Shown here: positions 17,854-26,932 of the stretch, piece by piece
Layout: each line of letters opens with the position of its first letter
How positions within the stretch are numbered: position 1 is the first letter of the stretch
Origin: Ruminiclostridium hungatei
Lineage (GTDB): Bacteria > Bacillota > Clostridia > Acetivibrionales > DSM-1351
DNA length: 64,000 nt
Reading direction: 5' to 3'
Assembly (NCBI RefSeq): GCF_002051585.1
Contig: NZ_MZGX01000012.1
Location: 1-64,000, forward strand
Position numbers and translations under genes: made by a program
The notes under the pieces: generated by a model
What the model was told of the DNA's origin: nothing
Seen by the model: the letters and a program-made list of their open reading frames with translations, nothing else
Databases searched by the model: none

Positions 17854-19365
17854 ATGGATTATATCAGAGAAAAAGCACCGCCGGTAAGAGAGGACAGATT
17901 AAAGGCATGTAATGCATTTGGAGGCTCCTGCTGTGAGCTGAACAGAATAGGAAAAAAGGGCTGTTTGAACGGTGTAAAAAGAACTTTTGCACAAACACAA
18001 GGCTGCCAGTTGAATCTGAGTCTGGCAATACTAAATACAATAAGAAATGCCGTAATAGTTGTTCATGCACCCATAGGCTGCGGCGGCAGCAGTTTGTCCA
18101 CGGCCGGTATCAGTAAGAATTTTCAAAAATTGAGAGACCCCAATGCAAAAGGACTTATCTGGCTTAATACCAATCTGGATGATAATGATGTTGTCGGCGG
18201 TGGTGAAGAAAAGCTCAGAAGCGCGGTGCTTTATGCAGAAAGCGAGTTCAGGCCTGAGGCCATTATTGTAGTAAATAGCTGTGTTCCGGCAATCATAGGC
18301 GATGACATTGACAGTATACTGAATGATTTGCAAAAACAGATAAGTGCAAAAATAGTACCAATACATTGTGAAGGCTTTAAAACAAAAATAATGGCAAGCG
18401 CATATGACTCCGTATATCATGGAATACTCCGCAATCTTCTTGATAAGCCGGAAGACACCAGGAAAGAAATATACGAAGACGAACTTGAGATATTAAAAGA
18501 GAAGTACCGCAAAAGCAGGACTGTCAATATTCTTAATGTATCCTCCATGAGCCGCCAGGATGAAGAAGAGCTTACAAGGCTGGTTAAGGCTTTGGGTCTG
18601 GAGGTGAGGATTTATCCTTGCTATGCCTCTGCGGATGATTTTGCTTATGTTGATGATGCGGCTTTAAATGTAAGCATCTGTGCAACCCATGATGATTATT
18701 TTGTTGAACATATCAAAGAAAAGTACGGTATTCCATTTGTCTTAAGGTCTATACCCATAGGAATAAAAAATACGGATCAATGGATTTTGGATATAGCAAA
18801 GTTTTTCGGACTGGAAGAGAATGCAAAAAGACTTGTAGAAGCTGAAGCAAAAGAGTTGAGAGAAGCCTTGGAGCCATTTAAGGAACAGCTTAAGGGAAAG
18901 CGGGTTTTTCTGGGTGGCGGAGAAATCAGGATACTTTCCACAGCGGAGTTATTGCAAAGTATGGGTATGGAAGTTGTGGGACTTAAGGGTTACCATTATG
19001 ATCACTTCGCTGAGCCCTTGCTGGAATTGGTTGAAAATAGTGAAAACATTATATTTAATGTTGCAACAGGTCAGCCTTTTGAACAGGCAAATTTATTAAA
19101 AAGACTTGAGCCTGATCTGTATGTCGGTCACACCGGTACAAACGGATATACTGCTAAACAAGGCTTCCCGATCTATCCGCTGTTTGGCCAGTCATCAATC
19201 TATATGGGATATCTGGGCGCTTATGAAATCGTCAGAAGGATTGCAAGGGTTCTGAAAAACCCCATATTTAACCGCAATTTTATCGGCAATTCAAGGCTTC
19301 CTTACCGCGATGAATGGTACGGGCAGAATCCGTTTACCTATATTGATGACAGTGCAGCCCTGTAA
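17854..19365 (+). CDS. Nitrogenase component-1-like protein, NifD-like catalytic subunit
   Basis: This 503-residue protein follows the NifK-like gene by 12 bases. P-cluster-type cysteines are Cys51 (TQGCQL), Cys76 (VVHAPIGCGG) and Cys143 (VVNSCVPAIIGDD), spaced 25 and 67. CEGFKTK and the KYGIPF region align well with NifD. Cys276 (LNVSIC before ATHDDYF) matches the FeMo-cofactor ligand Cys275 of Azotobacter NifD. The region matching cofactor ligand His442 reads YPLFGQSSIYMGYLGAY with no histidine. It is therefore a nitrogenase-like reductase and not a dinitrogenase. Extra cysteines 19, 26, 27 and 37 lie in the N-terminal extension. Substrate unknown. Confidence 0.87.
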   Translation: MDYIREKAPPVREDRLKACNAFGGSCCELNRIGKKGCLNGVKRTFAQTQGCQLNLSLAILNTIRNAVIVVHAPIGCGGSSLSTAGISKNFQKLRDPNAKGLIWLNTNLDDNDVVGGGEEKLRSAVLYAESEFRPEAIIVVNSCVPAIIGDDIDSILNDLQKQISAKIVPIHCEGFKTKIMASAYDSVYHGILRNLLDKPEDTRKEIYEDELEILKEKYRKSRTVNILNVSSMSRQDEEELTRLVKALGLEVRIYPCYASADDFAYVDDAALNVSICATHDDYFVEHIKEKYGIPFVLRSIPIGIKNTDQWILDIAKFFGLEENAKRLVEAEAKELREALEPFKEQLKGKRVFLGGGEIRILSTAELLQSMGMEVVGLKGYHYDHFAEPLLELVENSENIIFNVATGQPFEQANLLKRLEPDLYVGHTGTNGYTAKQGFPIYPLFGQSSIYMGYLGAYEIVRRIARVLKNPIFNRNFIGNSRLPYRDEWYGQNPFTYIDDSAAL

Positions 19366-19506
19366 ATTGAAAGCAATACCGTTTAGTCGAGGTGATAGCG
19401 TGGAAAGATACATGCGGTAAGTCAAAGTGGATTTCACGCAGCAAAAGCCACTACGTGTCTTTCATTACTATTTGTATATGCGCTATGCGCGTAGATGGGA
19501 GATAAG

Positions 19507-20292
19507 ATGAAAAAGACTCTATATAGTATTAACAATAAGTTTTTAAGCGTTTACATAATTATTGCTTTTTTTGTACTCTGGGAAATAGCACCTAAAATCG
19601 GCTGGGCTAATCCTCATTTTGTACCCCCTTTTTCAGTGATAGTTGCTGAAGCCAGGAAACTGACCTTTATCCAGTTGTTCGTTGAAGCCTCGGTAAGCTT
19701 GAAAAGGATATCTATTGGTTTTACTATCGCGTCCTTGCTTGCATTGCCGGTCGGTTTCATACTTGGGGGGGCATTTCCCCGGCTTGAGAACTTTTTAAAA
19801 TCACTGCTGAAATTTCTTTCACAAATACCGCCTTTCATCCTTTTCCCTGTTTTTGTAGTCGTATTCGGCATTGGCGAGAAGGGTATCTATACAGTAATCT
19901 TATGGGCGGCCTTCTGGCCGATTATGTTTACAACCATCACAGGTGTGCAGAGTGTGGAGCCCATCCTTATAAAAAGTGCCAGATCAATGGGAGCTAATAG
20001 CTTTACTATATTCTATAAGATTATAATACCTGGAGCCTTGTCTTCAATATTGACTGGAATGAGGACCGGTATGACCATGAGCTTCATGATGCTGATAGGG
20101 GCTGAAACACTGGGTGCCGACTCGGGACTGGGATGGCTTATACACAATGCACAGAGCATGGGTTTTATACCGAGGATATACCTGGCGGCTATTCTGATAG
20201 CAGTACTGGGTCTGGGTGTTAATTACATTTTCCAGTGGCTTGAAGAAAACATTATTATTTGGAAGGAGGTGACCCATGATAAAGCTATCTGA
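19507..20292 (+). CDS. ABC transporter permease, SsuC/TauC type
   Basis: ATG 19507 is preferred because GGGAG lies six bases upstream; the frame can be extended to 19495. The 261-residue protein has about six membrane helices and the BPD_transp_1 EAA-loop (ARSMGANSFTIFYKIIIPGALSSILTGMR). This subgroup imports sulfonates, taurine, nitrate or thiamine precursors. A second, similar permease follows, so the importer is probably a heterodimer. The 141-base gap before it (19366-19506) holds only a short inverted GCGCTATGCGC and no clear promoter. Confidence 0.88.
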   Translation: MKKTLYSINNKFLSVYIIIAFFVLWEIAPKIGWANPHFVPPFSVIVAEARKLTFIQLFVEASVSLKRISIGFTIASLLALPVGFILGGAFPRLENFLKSLLKFLSQIPPFILFPVFVVVFGIGEKGIYTVILWAAFWPIMFTTITGVQSVEPILIKSARSMGANSFTIFYKIIIPGALSSILTGMRTGMTMSFMMLIGAETLGADSGLGWLIHNAQSMGFIPRIYLAAILIAVLGLGVNYIFQWLEENIIIWKEVTHDKAI

Positions 20293-20330
20293 AGAAATTA
20301 ACTTTTTATTGGAAAGACGTGGGTGTCATC

Positions 20331-21116
20331 ATGAAAACAGCTATTAAAAAAATAAGAAAAACTTTATTTGGCAGCATAGCGATAATACTATTCTTTATAT
20401 TCTGGGAAGCAGCCACGGTGTATGGCCTGGTTCCAAAATCGGTAATTCCGGCGCCTACAAAGGTTTTTACAGCACTTGTCCGGTCAACGGAGTCGGGAGA
20501 GCTTTTTGTGCATATGAAGGTAAGCCTGGCCAGAGCAGCTTTGGGATTTTTATTAGCTTCAGCTATTTCAATTCCCATGGGTTTCTTACTGGGAACCTTC
20601 TTTAAGACCTTTGAAAAAGCACTGCTTCCATTTTTGAGAATGCTTGAAAAGCTTAATCCGTTTGCATTGTTCCCGGTATTTATGATTATTTTTGGAATTG
20701 GAAACATGGAAAAGATCGCATTAATATTTTGGGTAGCTCAATGGCCTTTGCTTTTTAATACAATTGCCGGTACAAAAAGCATTGAACCAAACATGATCAA
20801 ATCAGCAAGGTCTATGGGGGCAAATAAAAAAGTTCTGTTTTTTAAGGTCATTCTCCCTGCTTCGGTCCCTGGAATATTTACAGGAGTAAAAATAAGCGCA
20901 CAGATTTCATTTTTTATGATCATAGCATCTGAAATGGCAGGTTCAAGCCAGGGGCTGGGCTGGTATTATCTTTCCTCCAGCCAATCCTACCAGGTGCCTT
21001 TGATGTATGGCATCATACTGTTCATTACGGTTCTTGCTGTTATTATAAATATATCCTTCAGTAAGCTCGAAAATCACTTTTTAGTCTGGAAGGAAGCTTC
21101 CTTTCAGGAAAATTAA
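20331..21116 (+). CDS. ABC transporter permease, SsuC/TauC type (second subunit)
   Basis: The 261-residue product from ATG 20331 has six predicted helices and the EAA-loop ARSMGANKKVLFFKVILPASVPGIFTGVK. It is homologous to the preceding gene but clearly diverged. The frame extends upstream to GTG 20319; neither start has a strong ribosome site, so translation may depend on coupling to the gene ending at 20292. It is the partner permease of the same importer. Confidence 0.87.
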   Translation: MKTAIKKIRKTLFGSIAIILFFIFWEAATVYGLVPKSVIPAPTKVFTALVRSTESGELFVHMKVSLARAALGFLLASAISIPMGFLLGTFFKTFEKALLPFLRMLEKLNPFALFPVFMIIFGIGNMEKIALIFWVAQWPLLFNTIAGTKSIEPNMIKSARSMGANKKVLFFKVILPASVPGIFTGVKISAQISFFMIIASEMAGSSQGLGWYYLSSSQSYQVPLMYGIILFITVLAVIINISFSKLENHFLVWKEASFQEN

Positions 21117-21144
21117 GATAGTAAAATTATCAGGAGGTGTTGTA

Positions 21145-22242
21145 ATGTCAATTAATAGTAAAAAGAAATTTATCACAATTGGTGCAGTCGCATTGGTAAT
21201 ACTCGTTGCAATAGGCATTGGAGCCTATATAGGAAAAACGAAAGTCGGTTCTCCCGCCGAGCTGGTTTCCAAACAAGCCGGAGCGGGGGAGGCTTCAACT
21301 CAGACCGGTGCAGGAAAATCTGCAACTGATGAACAAAACCTTATACCGGTTAAGACTTATACAAGAAAGAATTGCACCTCAACCCCGGTTTTAGTAGCCG
21401 ATGCAAAGGGCTTTTTCAAGGAGCAGGGTTTGAAACTTGTATTTACAGGTGAATTAAAGAGTACTGAAATTTTACCCTCGGTGTTAAACGGGAATAATGA
21501 TTTTGCCGAAACGCATCCCAATGCTCTTGCAACCTATATAGCAGGAGGAGCAACCATAAAAGCAGTCGGACGCGCAATCATAGAGCCCGGTCCGGAGATT
21601 GATCCGAAATTCAGGCATATGAGGTGGTTTGTTAAGGCTGATTCCGGAATCAAGTCCTGGAAGGATCTTGTGGATTATAAAAAAGGCCAGAAGCTTAATC
21701 ATAACGGATTGGCTCCAAACTGTACAACTTTCGTGGCAAGTACGATTTTTGACAAGTATGGAATCGGCAGAGACCGGTTGAATTTTATTAACTTCGACAC
21801 TGATCAGGCTGCCCTTCAGGCCTTAGAACAGGGGAATATTGATATTGCATGTGTGCATCCTCCGTTCTATAAACTTGCAGAGGATTCCGGACTTACCCTC
21901 ATTGGCGACTCTTCCGATGCCGGGCTGGGTGAAGCAGCAGGATTATACCTTTACTATTTCACTGATGACTTTATAGAGAAAAACCCCGACATAGTTCTGA
22001 AATTTGCAAAAGCCATGCAGGAGGCCCAGGTCTGGGCAAACAACAACACAGATGAAGCTGCAAAGATAACTGCTGACTTTATAGGCTCCAATGGCAATGC
22101 AAGTCATTGGTATGCATCCTCCACGGTTATGGATGAAGAGCAAATCAAGCCATGGGTGAATGATCTGGTTGTAAATGGCAAACTCAAGGACGGGCAAGTC
22201 AAGATATCCGATTTGCTTACACACAAATTTGAAGTGAAATAA
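21145..22242 (+). CDS. Substrate-binding protein of the ABC importer (SsuA/NMT1-like)
   Basis: The 365-residue protein starts at ATG 21145 (AGGAGGTG). An N-terminal hydrophobic helix without a lipobox (ITIGAVALVILVAIGIGAYIG) would anchor or export it, followed by a Gly/Ala/Ser/Thr linker to about residue 60. The binding domain (VLVADAKGFFKEQGLKLVF, NGNNDFAETHPNALATYIAGG, LEQGNIDIACVHPPF) matches the NMT1/THI5 and alkanesulfonate-binding superfamily. The family binds small anions, thiamine precursors or sulfonates; the ligand here is not predictable. It lies between the permease and ATPase genes. Confidence 0.88.
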   Translation: MSINSKKKFITIGAVALVILVAIGIGAYIGKTKVGSPAELVSKQAGAGEASTQTGAGKSATDEQNLIPVKTYTRKNCTSTPVLVADAKGFFKEQGLKLVFTGELKSTEILPSVLNGNNDFAETHPNALATYIAGGATIKAVGRAIIEPGPEIDPKFRHMRWFVKADSGIKSWKDLVDYKKGQKLNHNGLAPNCTTFVASTIFDKYGIGRDRLNFINFDTDQAALQALEQGNIDIACVHPPFYKLAEDSGLTLIGDSSDAGLGEAAGLYLYYFTDDFIEKNPDIVLKFAKAMQEAQVWANNNTDEAAKITADFIGSNGNASHWYASSTVMDEEQIKPWVNDLVVNGKLKDGQVKISDLLTHKFEVK

Positions 22243-22261
22243 CAAAATAAATTTTAAATGG

Positions 22262-22290
22262 GGGTTGTATAAAAAGTACAGCCCTTATTT
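22262..22290 (+). terminator. Weak hairpin between binding-protein and ATPase genes
   Basis: GGGTTGTA (22262-22269) can pair with TACAGCCC (22277-22284) around a 7-nt loop, followed by TTATTT. The weak T-tract suggests partial termination or mRNA end protection, which would give more binding protein than ATPase. Confidence 0.5.
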
Positions 22291-22317
22291 AAAAATAGGT
22301 CAGGGAGTGATCAAAAT

Positions 22318-23211
22318 ATGTTGAATGTGTTGTCAAAAGCAGTAGATATAGAACCTGCAAACACCGGTACAGATAAAATTGTGATAAAAAATATAAATAG
22401 GGTTTTCAACATTAAGAGGAATAATGACAGCAAAAATGATTTTACTGCAATTAAGGATGTAAATTTGAATATAAAAGCCGGTGAATTTTTAACTATTGTG
22501 GGACCCAGTGGCTGCGGGAAATCAACTTTACTTGACATTATTGCCGGATTGTCCAAACCCAGCTCCGGAGAAATATATATTGATAATAAGATTATAACAG
22601 GACCTGCATTGGATCGTGGAATTGTACTTCAGGGATACGCACTTTTTCCATGGAGGACGGTAAGGCACAATGTTGAATTCGGACTTGAGATTAAAGGAAC
22701 AGGAAAAAATGAACGCAGGGAGATAAGCACAAGGTTTATCAAGCTTGTTGGGTTGGAAGGGTTTGAGGATAGGTATCCATATGAATTGTCCGGAGGAATG
22801 AGACAAAGAGTTGCCATAGCAAGAGCTCTTGCCTATGATCCCGAGGTGCTTTTAATGGATGAGCCCTTTGCTGCCGTGGATGCACAGACAAGAGAAACAA
22901 TGCAGGATGAGCTTCTGCGTATTTGGGAAGAAACTAAAAAAACAATCGTTTTTGTTACCCATAGCATTGAAGAAGCTGTAGGCTTGGCAGACAGGGTGGC
23001 TATAATGTCGGCAAACCCGGGCTACATCAAGGAAGTAATCGATATCGATCTGCCAAGGCCAAGGAGAATCGGTGATATAAGAAATTCAGCCAGTTTTTCA
23101 TGGATTACCCATAAGGTATGGGAGATACTGCAAAACGCTCAACCAGATATACCATTGAAGAAAAGCAGTGCAAACCTGGCAGAAGATATATCTGCTTCAG
23201 CAACAATTTGA
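22318..23211 (+). CDS. ABC transporter ATP-binding protein, SsuB/TauB type
   Basis: The 297-residue ATPase has Walker [10 protein letters not shown] at residues 62-70, the signature LSGGMRQR, Walker B VLLMDEPF and the switch histidine in FVTHSIEEA. It belongs to the nitrate/sulfonate/taurine branch by overall pattern. It powers the two permeases encoded upstream. A C-terminal extension of about 40 residues (after WEILQNAQ) has no recognised motif. The copper ATPase gene starts 14 bases later. Confidence 0.93.
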   Translation: MLNVLSKAVDIEPANTGTDKIVIKNINRVFNIKRNNDSKNDFTAIKDVNLNIKAGEFLTIVGPSGCGKSTLLDIIAGLSKPSSGEIYIDNKIITGPALDRGIVLQGYALFPWRTVRHNVEFGLEIKGTGKNERREISTRFIKLVGLEGFEDRYPYELSGGMRQRVAIARALAYDPEVLLMDEPFAAVDAQTRETMQDELLRIWEETKKTIVFVTHSIEEAVGLADRVAIMSANPGYIKEVIDIDLPRPRRIGDIRNSASFSWITHKVWEILQNAQPDIPLKKSSANLAEDISASATI

Positions 23212-23225
23212 ACAGGATGTGTTAT

Positions 23226-25568
23226 ATGGGTGAAGCTATAACTTTAAGAGTATACGGAATGACGTGTACATTATGTTCAATAACTATTGAAGCGGCTCTT
23301 TCAAAGAGAAAAGGCATTCTGAAGGCTTCTGTAAACTATGCTTCAGAAAAGGCAGTTATTGAATATGATGCTGCAAATATTTCACTTCAAGACATAAAGA
23401 AATCAATTGAAAAGCTTGGGTTTGCTGTGGCGTTGAACGGTGAAGCAAATACCGGTGCAGGTGTTAAAATAGGTGACAGGGAAAGAAAAAAACTGCTCAG
23501 GCTTTTTATTCTTTCAGCAATATTCAGCACACCACTGCTTCTATGCATGCTTTCCGAAGGGGTGGGCTTTTGTCATGATATTCTTGATCCAGGGACAAAG
23601 ACAGGCTGGAGCAGGACTTTGTATGAACTTAGACTTAAAGCCTTGTTTTTGCATGACTGGAGACTTCAGCTTCTTTCAGCGACACCTGTACAGCTTCTGA
23701 TTGGTGCCCGATTCTATAGGAACGCATTCAGGTCAGTTCTGGCAGGAAAAGCGACAATGGATCTGCTCGTTGTTCTTGGGACAACAGCGGCTTATTTTTA
23801 TAGTGTTTATATAGTCTTTTATCAGAATTATGCATATGTCTCCGGACTACAGAACGTATACTTTGAGGCATCCACAGTTATAATAACGCTTGTTTTACTG
23901 GGAAAATACCTGGAAGCACTTGCAAAGGGAAGGACTTCAAAGGCAATTCAGGAACTTATTGACTTGAGACCTGAAACAGCAAGAATATTACGGGGGACTG
24001 AGGAGATTGACCTGCCCATAGATGATGTTGTAGTGGGAGACATAATTATTGTAAGGCCCGGAGAAAAAATTCCTGTTGACGGAATGATAACAGAAGGAAA
24101 TTCTGCAATTGATGAATCAATGCTCACCGGTGAAAGCTTTCCGGTTGATAAAAAAGAAAGTGATTTTGTCACGGGAGGGTCGGTCAACAGATTTGGAACC
24201 TTCAGGTTCAAAGCCACAAAAGTGGGCAGTGAGACAAGACTTGCCGGGATTATTAAATTCATCGAGGAGGCTCAAGGCAGCAAGGCGCCTATTCAAAAGA
24301 TTGCAGACAGGGTATCCGGCTATTTTATCCCTTTTGTTATAATAGCTTCTATTGCAACTTTCATATATTGGTATTTTATTGTTTACAAGCAAATTCTTTT
24401 TGTTATTAACTTACCTATAATTTATGCTGTGTCTGTGTTGGTAGTTTCCTGTCCATGTGCCCTTGGACTTGCAACACCCACAGCAATAATAGCAGGCATG
24501 GGAAAAGGAGCACAAAACGGCATCCTGATTAAAAAGGGTGAAACCCTTGAGACGGCCTATAAAATAGACACGGTGGTTTTTGATAAAACGGGAACTCTTA
24601 CAGAAGGCATACCTGAAATTGAGGGCATATTCATACTGGAAAAGAGCAGAGCCTTATATGATAAAAATGATATTTTAATATTAGCTGCCATTGCAGAAAA
24701 GAAATCTGAGCATCCTCTAGGCGAAGCAATTTATAAAAGGGGAAAAGAATTAGCAAGTGCTGAATTACCCGACCCCCAGAGTTTTAAAGCTGTACCCGGC
24801 AAAGGGGTATATGCAGAAATAGAAAATAGAAATATATTAATTGGCACACCGGCGTTTCTTAATGAAAATAATATCTCTGTATCTGATGCAGATACAATAT
24901 TATGGGATATTTATAATGAAGGTAAAACAACTGTTTTAGTATCTGTTGATAAGAGTTTAATTGCTGTTATATCACTATCCGACAGAATAAAGGAGAGTTC
25001 GGCAAAAGCTGTTGAAGAGCTGAAAAGAATGGGTATTGAGGTATTCATGATAACCGGTGACAATGCAAATGCGGCTAAAACGGTGGGCTTAAAGACCGGA
25101 ATAGAGAATATCCTTGCTGAAGTTTTACCTGAAGATAAAGCTGATGAAATAATAAAAATTAAGAGCAGCAGTAAAATAGTAGGTATGGTTGGTGATGGAA
25201 TCAACGATGCACCGGCTCTGGCAGCAGCGGATGTGGGGTTTGCCATAGGCACAGGAACGGATATAGCAGTAGAGACCGGGGATATTGTACTTTTAAAGGA
25301 CGATTTATTGAATATACCTAATGCAATTAAGCTTTCAAAAAAGGCTATCAGGAAGATAAAGCAGAATTTGTTCTGGGCATTCATATACAATGTCATAGGA
25401 ATACCTATAGCAGCATCGGGACATTTGAATCCGGTGGTAGCGGCTGCTGCTATGACGCTGAGCTCCATGTCGGTACTGATAAACTCTTTAAGCTTAAAAC
25501 GATTAAAGCTGAAAGGTTATAATGCACAATTACAAAAATCTGAGTTTGAAATCAGTGCGAATCTATGA
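23226..25568 (+). CDS. copA: P1B-type Cu+-exporting ATPase
   Basis: The frame is open from 23118, but ATG 23226 behind CAGG gives a normal 780-residue CopA. It has one N-terminal HMA domain with GMTCTLC (Cys14, Cys17), membrane helices, CPC (409-411) in [12 protein letters not shown], the phosphorylated Asp453 in DKTGT, and [10 protein letters not shown]. The last helices contain YN and MTLSSMS, the marks of Cu+ specificity. It moves cytosolic Cu+ outward. Its presence in this operon is unexpected; it could protect oxygen- or copper-sensitive Fe-S and corrinoid centres, or transport a different soft metal. No CsoR or CopZ gene is beside it. Confidence 0.92.
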   Translation: MGEAITLRVYGMTCTLCSITIEAALSKRKGILKASVNYASEKAVIEYDAANISLQDIKKSIEKLGFAVALNGEANTGAGVKIGDRERKKLLRLFILSAIFSTPLLLCMLSEGVGFCHDILDPGTKTGWSRTLYELRLKALFLHDWRLQLLSATPVQLLIGARFYRNAFRSVLAGKATMDLLVVLGTTAAYFYSVYIVFYQNYAYVSGLQNVYFEASTVIITLVLLGKYLEALAKGRTSKAIQELIDLRPETARILRGTEEIDLPIDDVVVGDIIIVRPGEKIPVDGMITEGNSAIDESMLTGESFPVDKKESDFVTGGSVNRFGTFRFKATKVGSETRLAGIIKFIEEAQGSKAPIQKIADRVSGYFIPFVIIASIATFIYWYFIVYKQILFVINLPIIYAVSVLVVSCPCALGLATPTAIIAGMGKGAQNGILIKKGETLETAYKIDTVVFDKTGTLTEGIPEIEGIFILEKSRALYDKNDILILAAIAEKKSEHPLGEAIYKRGKELASAELPDPQSFKAVPGKGVYAEIENRNILIGTPAFLNENNISVSDADTILWDIYNEGKTTVLVSVDKSLIAVISLSDRIKESSAKAVEELKRMGIEVFMITGDNANAAKTVGLKTGIENILAEVLPEDKADEIIKIKSSSKIVGMVGDGINDAPALAAADVGFAIGTGTDIAVETGDIVLLKDDLLNIPNAIKLSKKAIRKIKQNLFWAFIYNVIGIPIAASGHLNPVVAAAAMTLSSMSVLINSLSLKRLKLKGYNAQLQKSEFEISANL

Positions 25569-25588
25569 GCTTAATATGGTGACTGCTT

Positions 25589-26236
25589 ATGAGCATAAAA
25601 ATCATTGCCTGTGAAGTAATGAAAGAGGAGCTTTTATCGGTAAAGCCAGAAACTCCGACAGAATATAGCTTTGTCTCAATGGAACTTCATACAAGGCCTG
25701 AAAAACTTCATAAGGAACTTCTTACGATTGTTGATGATTCCAAAGGTTATGAAAGAATAATTTTGGGTTTTGGTTTATGTGGGGGAGCTGCCGGAGGTAT
25801 CAAAGCAAAGCATTGTATTTTAACAATTCCAAGGATACATGACTGCATCTCTTTGTTTTTAGGGTCACGAGAGCTTTTTGAACAGCTTCAGCAGTCCAGA
25901 GGTACTTTTTATCTTAGCAGCGGGTGGCTTGAGAGTGGAAAATCAATTATATCCGAGTATGACAGGGTTTGTGGAAAATATGGCGAAGTCAAAGCACGAA
26001 GGGTTTTAAATGCCATGTATGACAGCTACCGCAGCATACTTTTTATAAACACGGGACATCCCAGGGAAAAGAGATGCCTTGATGCTTCATTGGAGGTATC
26101 AAAGCTGCTTGGTTTAAGTCACTCCCTCCGACATGGAGATACAGGATTTATTAACAGGCTTGTTAATGGTCCATGGAATACGGAGGAATTTATAAATATT
26201 CCGGTTGAAGAGGTAATCAAGGAAGAGATGTTTTAA
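25589..26236 (+). CDS. DUF1638-family protein
   Basis: The 215-residue protein starts IKIIACEVMKEEL, continues with HTRPEKLHKEL, ILGFGLCGGAAGGIKAKHC and RIHDCISLFLGS, and later has FYLSSGWLESGK; these are hallmarks of DUF1638. The conserved Cys and His residues (CGG, HC, HDC) suggest a metal site. DUF1638 genes are often found beside corrinoid methyltransferases in anaerobes, and this one closes the operon. Its reaction is not established. No signal peptide is present. It is followed by a bidirectional terminator. Confidence 0.85.
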   Translation: MSIKIIACEVMKEELLSVKPETPTEYSFVSMELHTRPEKLHKELLTIVDDSKGYERIILGFGLCGGAAGGIKAKHCILTIPRIHDCISLFLGSRELFEQLQQSRGTFYLSSGWLESGKSIISEYDRVCGKYGEVKARRVLNAMYDSYRSILFINTGHPREKRCLDASLEVSKLLGLSHSLRHGDTGFINRLVNGPWNTEEFINIPVEEVIKEEMF

Positions 26237-26269
26237 AAGTAAGAAAAGCTGGTGAAACAGCAAGGGAAA

Positions 26270-26292
26270 AATGCGCCAAACGGCGCATTTTT
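26270..26292. terminator. Bidirectional intrinsic terminator
   Basis: AATGCGCC and GGCGCATT form an 8-bp stem around AAAC, with T-rich tracts on both strands. It separates the cluster from the convergent nitroreductase gene. Confidence 0.9.
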
Positions 26293-26332
26293 CCGGTCAG
26301 TAATTCCTATTTTTCATGCATACTGCCGGATT

Positions 26333-26932
26333 CTACCGAATAATCCTTACTCTTTGCTCCAGCGGCTGAAACTGCTTTTCATCCGGTGTGGCTGTGGGCT
26401 TGCCGAAAGGCATCTGGGCAAGCAGCTTCCAATTTGCAGGGACATTCCACTGCTTGTGTACCTCTTGGTCTATAATAGGGTTGTAATGCTGGAGCGATGC
26501 TCCAAAGCCTTCAATTTCAAGTGAGGTCCACAGGATATATTGAAGCATTCCGCTTGCCTGTAACGACCAGACGGGAAAGTTGTCCTTGTACAAAGGGAAT
26601 TGGCTCTGCAGAGTTTCGACTACCGACTGATCCTCAAAGAACAATGCCGTACCATACCCGTTTTTAAATGAAGCGAGCTTGCTTTCTGTAGCTGCAAAGC
26701 TTTCTGCCGGAACAATTTTCCTGAGCTCCTCCCTGGTTATATCCCACAGCTTGTTGTGGTTGTCACCCAACAAAACCAGCACCCTGCCGCTCTGACTGTT
26801 AAATGCTGTCGGAGCATGCTTTACGGCAGCATCTGCAATTTCTCCGATTCTCTCATCGGAAACCGGTGATTCCTTATTTATTCCATAAAATGAACGTCTG
26901 TCTTTGACTGCATTATAAAAATCTTTTGCCAT
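26333..26932 (-). CDS. Nitroreductase-family protein (NfnB/YfkO-like)
   Basis: This 199-residue flavoprotein (minus strand) starts MAKDFYNAVKDRRSFYGI with ATG complementary to 26930-26932 and a GGAGGATC site upstream. FMN-site elements are visible: RRSFYGI, APTAFNSQSGRVLVL, and GFGASLQHYNP before FGKPTATPDEK. It is only distantly similar to the operon nitroreductase at 12962. It may reduce nitroaromatics or similar electrophiles; its physiological substrate is unknown. It converges on the cluster and has its own upstream region, so it is probably independent of it. Confidence 0.85.
   Translation of the reverse strand: MAKDFYNAVKDRRSFYGINKESPVSDERIGEIADAAVKHAPTAFNSQSGRVLVLLGDNHNKLWDITREELRKIVPAESFAATESKLASFKNGYGTALFFEDQSVVETLQSQFPLYKDNFPVWSLQASGMLQYILWTSLEIEGFGASLQHYNPIIDQEVHKQWNVPANWKLLAQMPFGKPTATPDEKQFQPLEQRVRIIR

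Noticed and set aside
16501-19365. True dinitrogenase genes
   Set aside because: The cofactor histidine is missing, the proteins differ from NifD/NifK in length, and no nifH, nifB or nifEN is nearby.
22318-23211. ATPase near the nitrogenase-like genes as a NifH substitute
   Set aside because: It has an ABC signature (LSGGMRQR) and a switch histidine, and lacks the NifH cysteine pattern; it is the importer ATPase.
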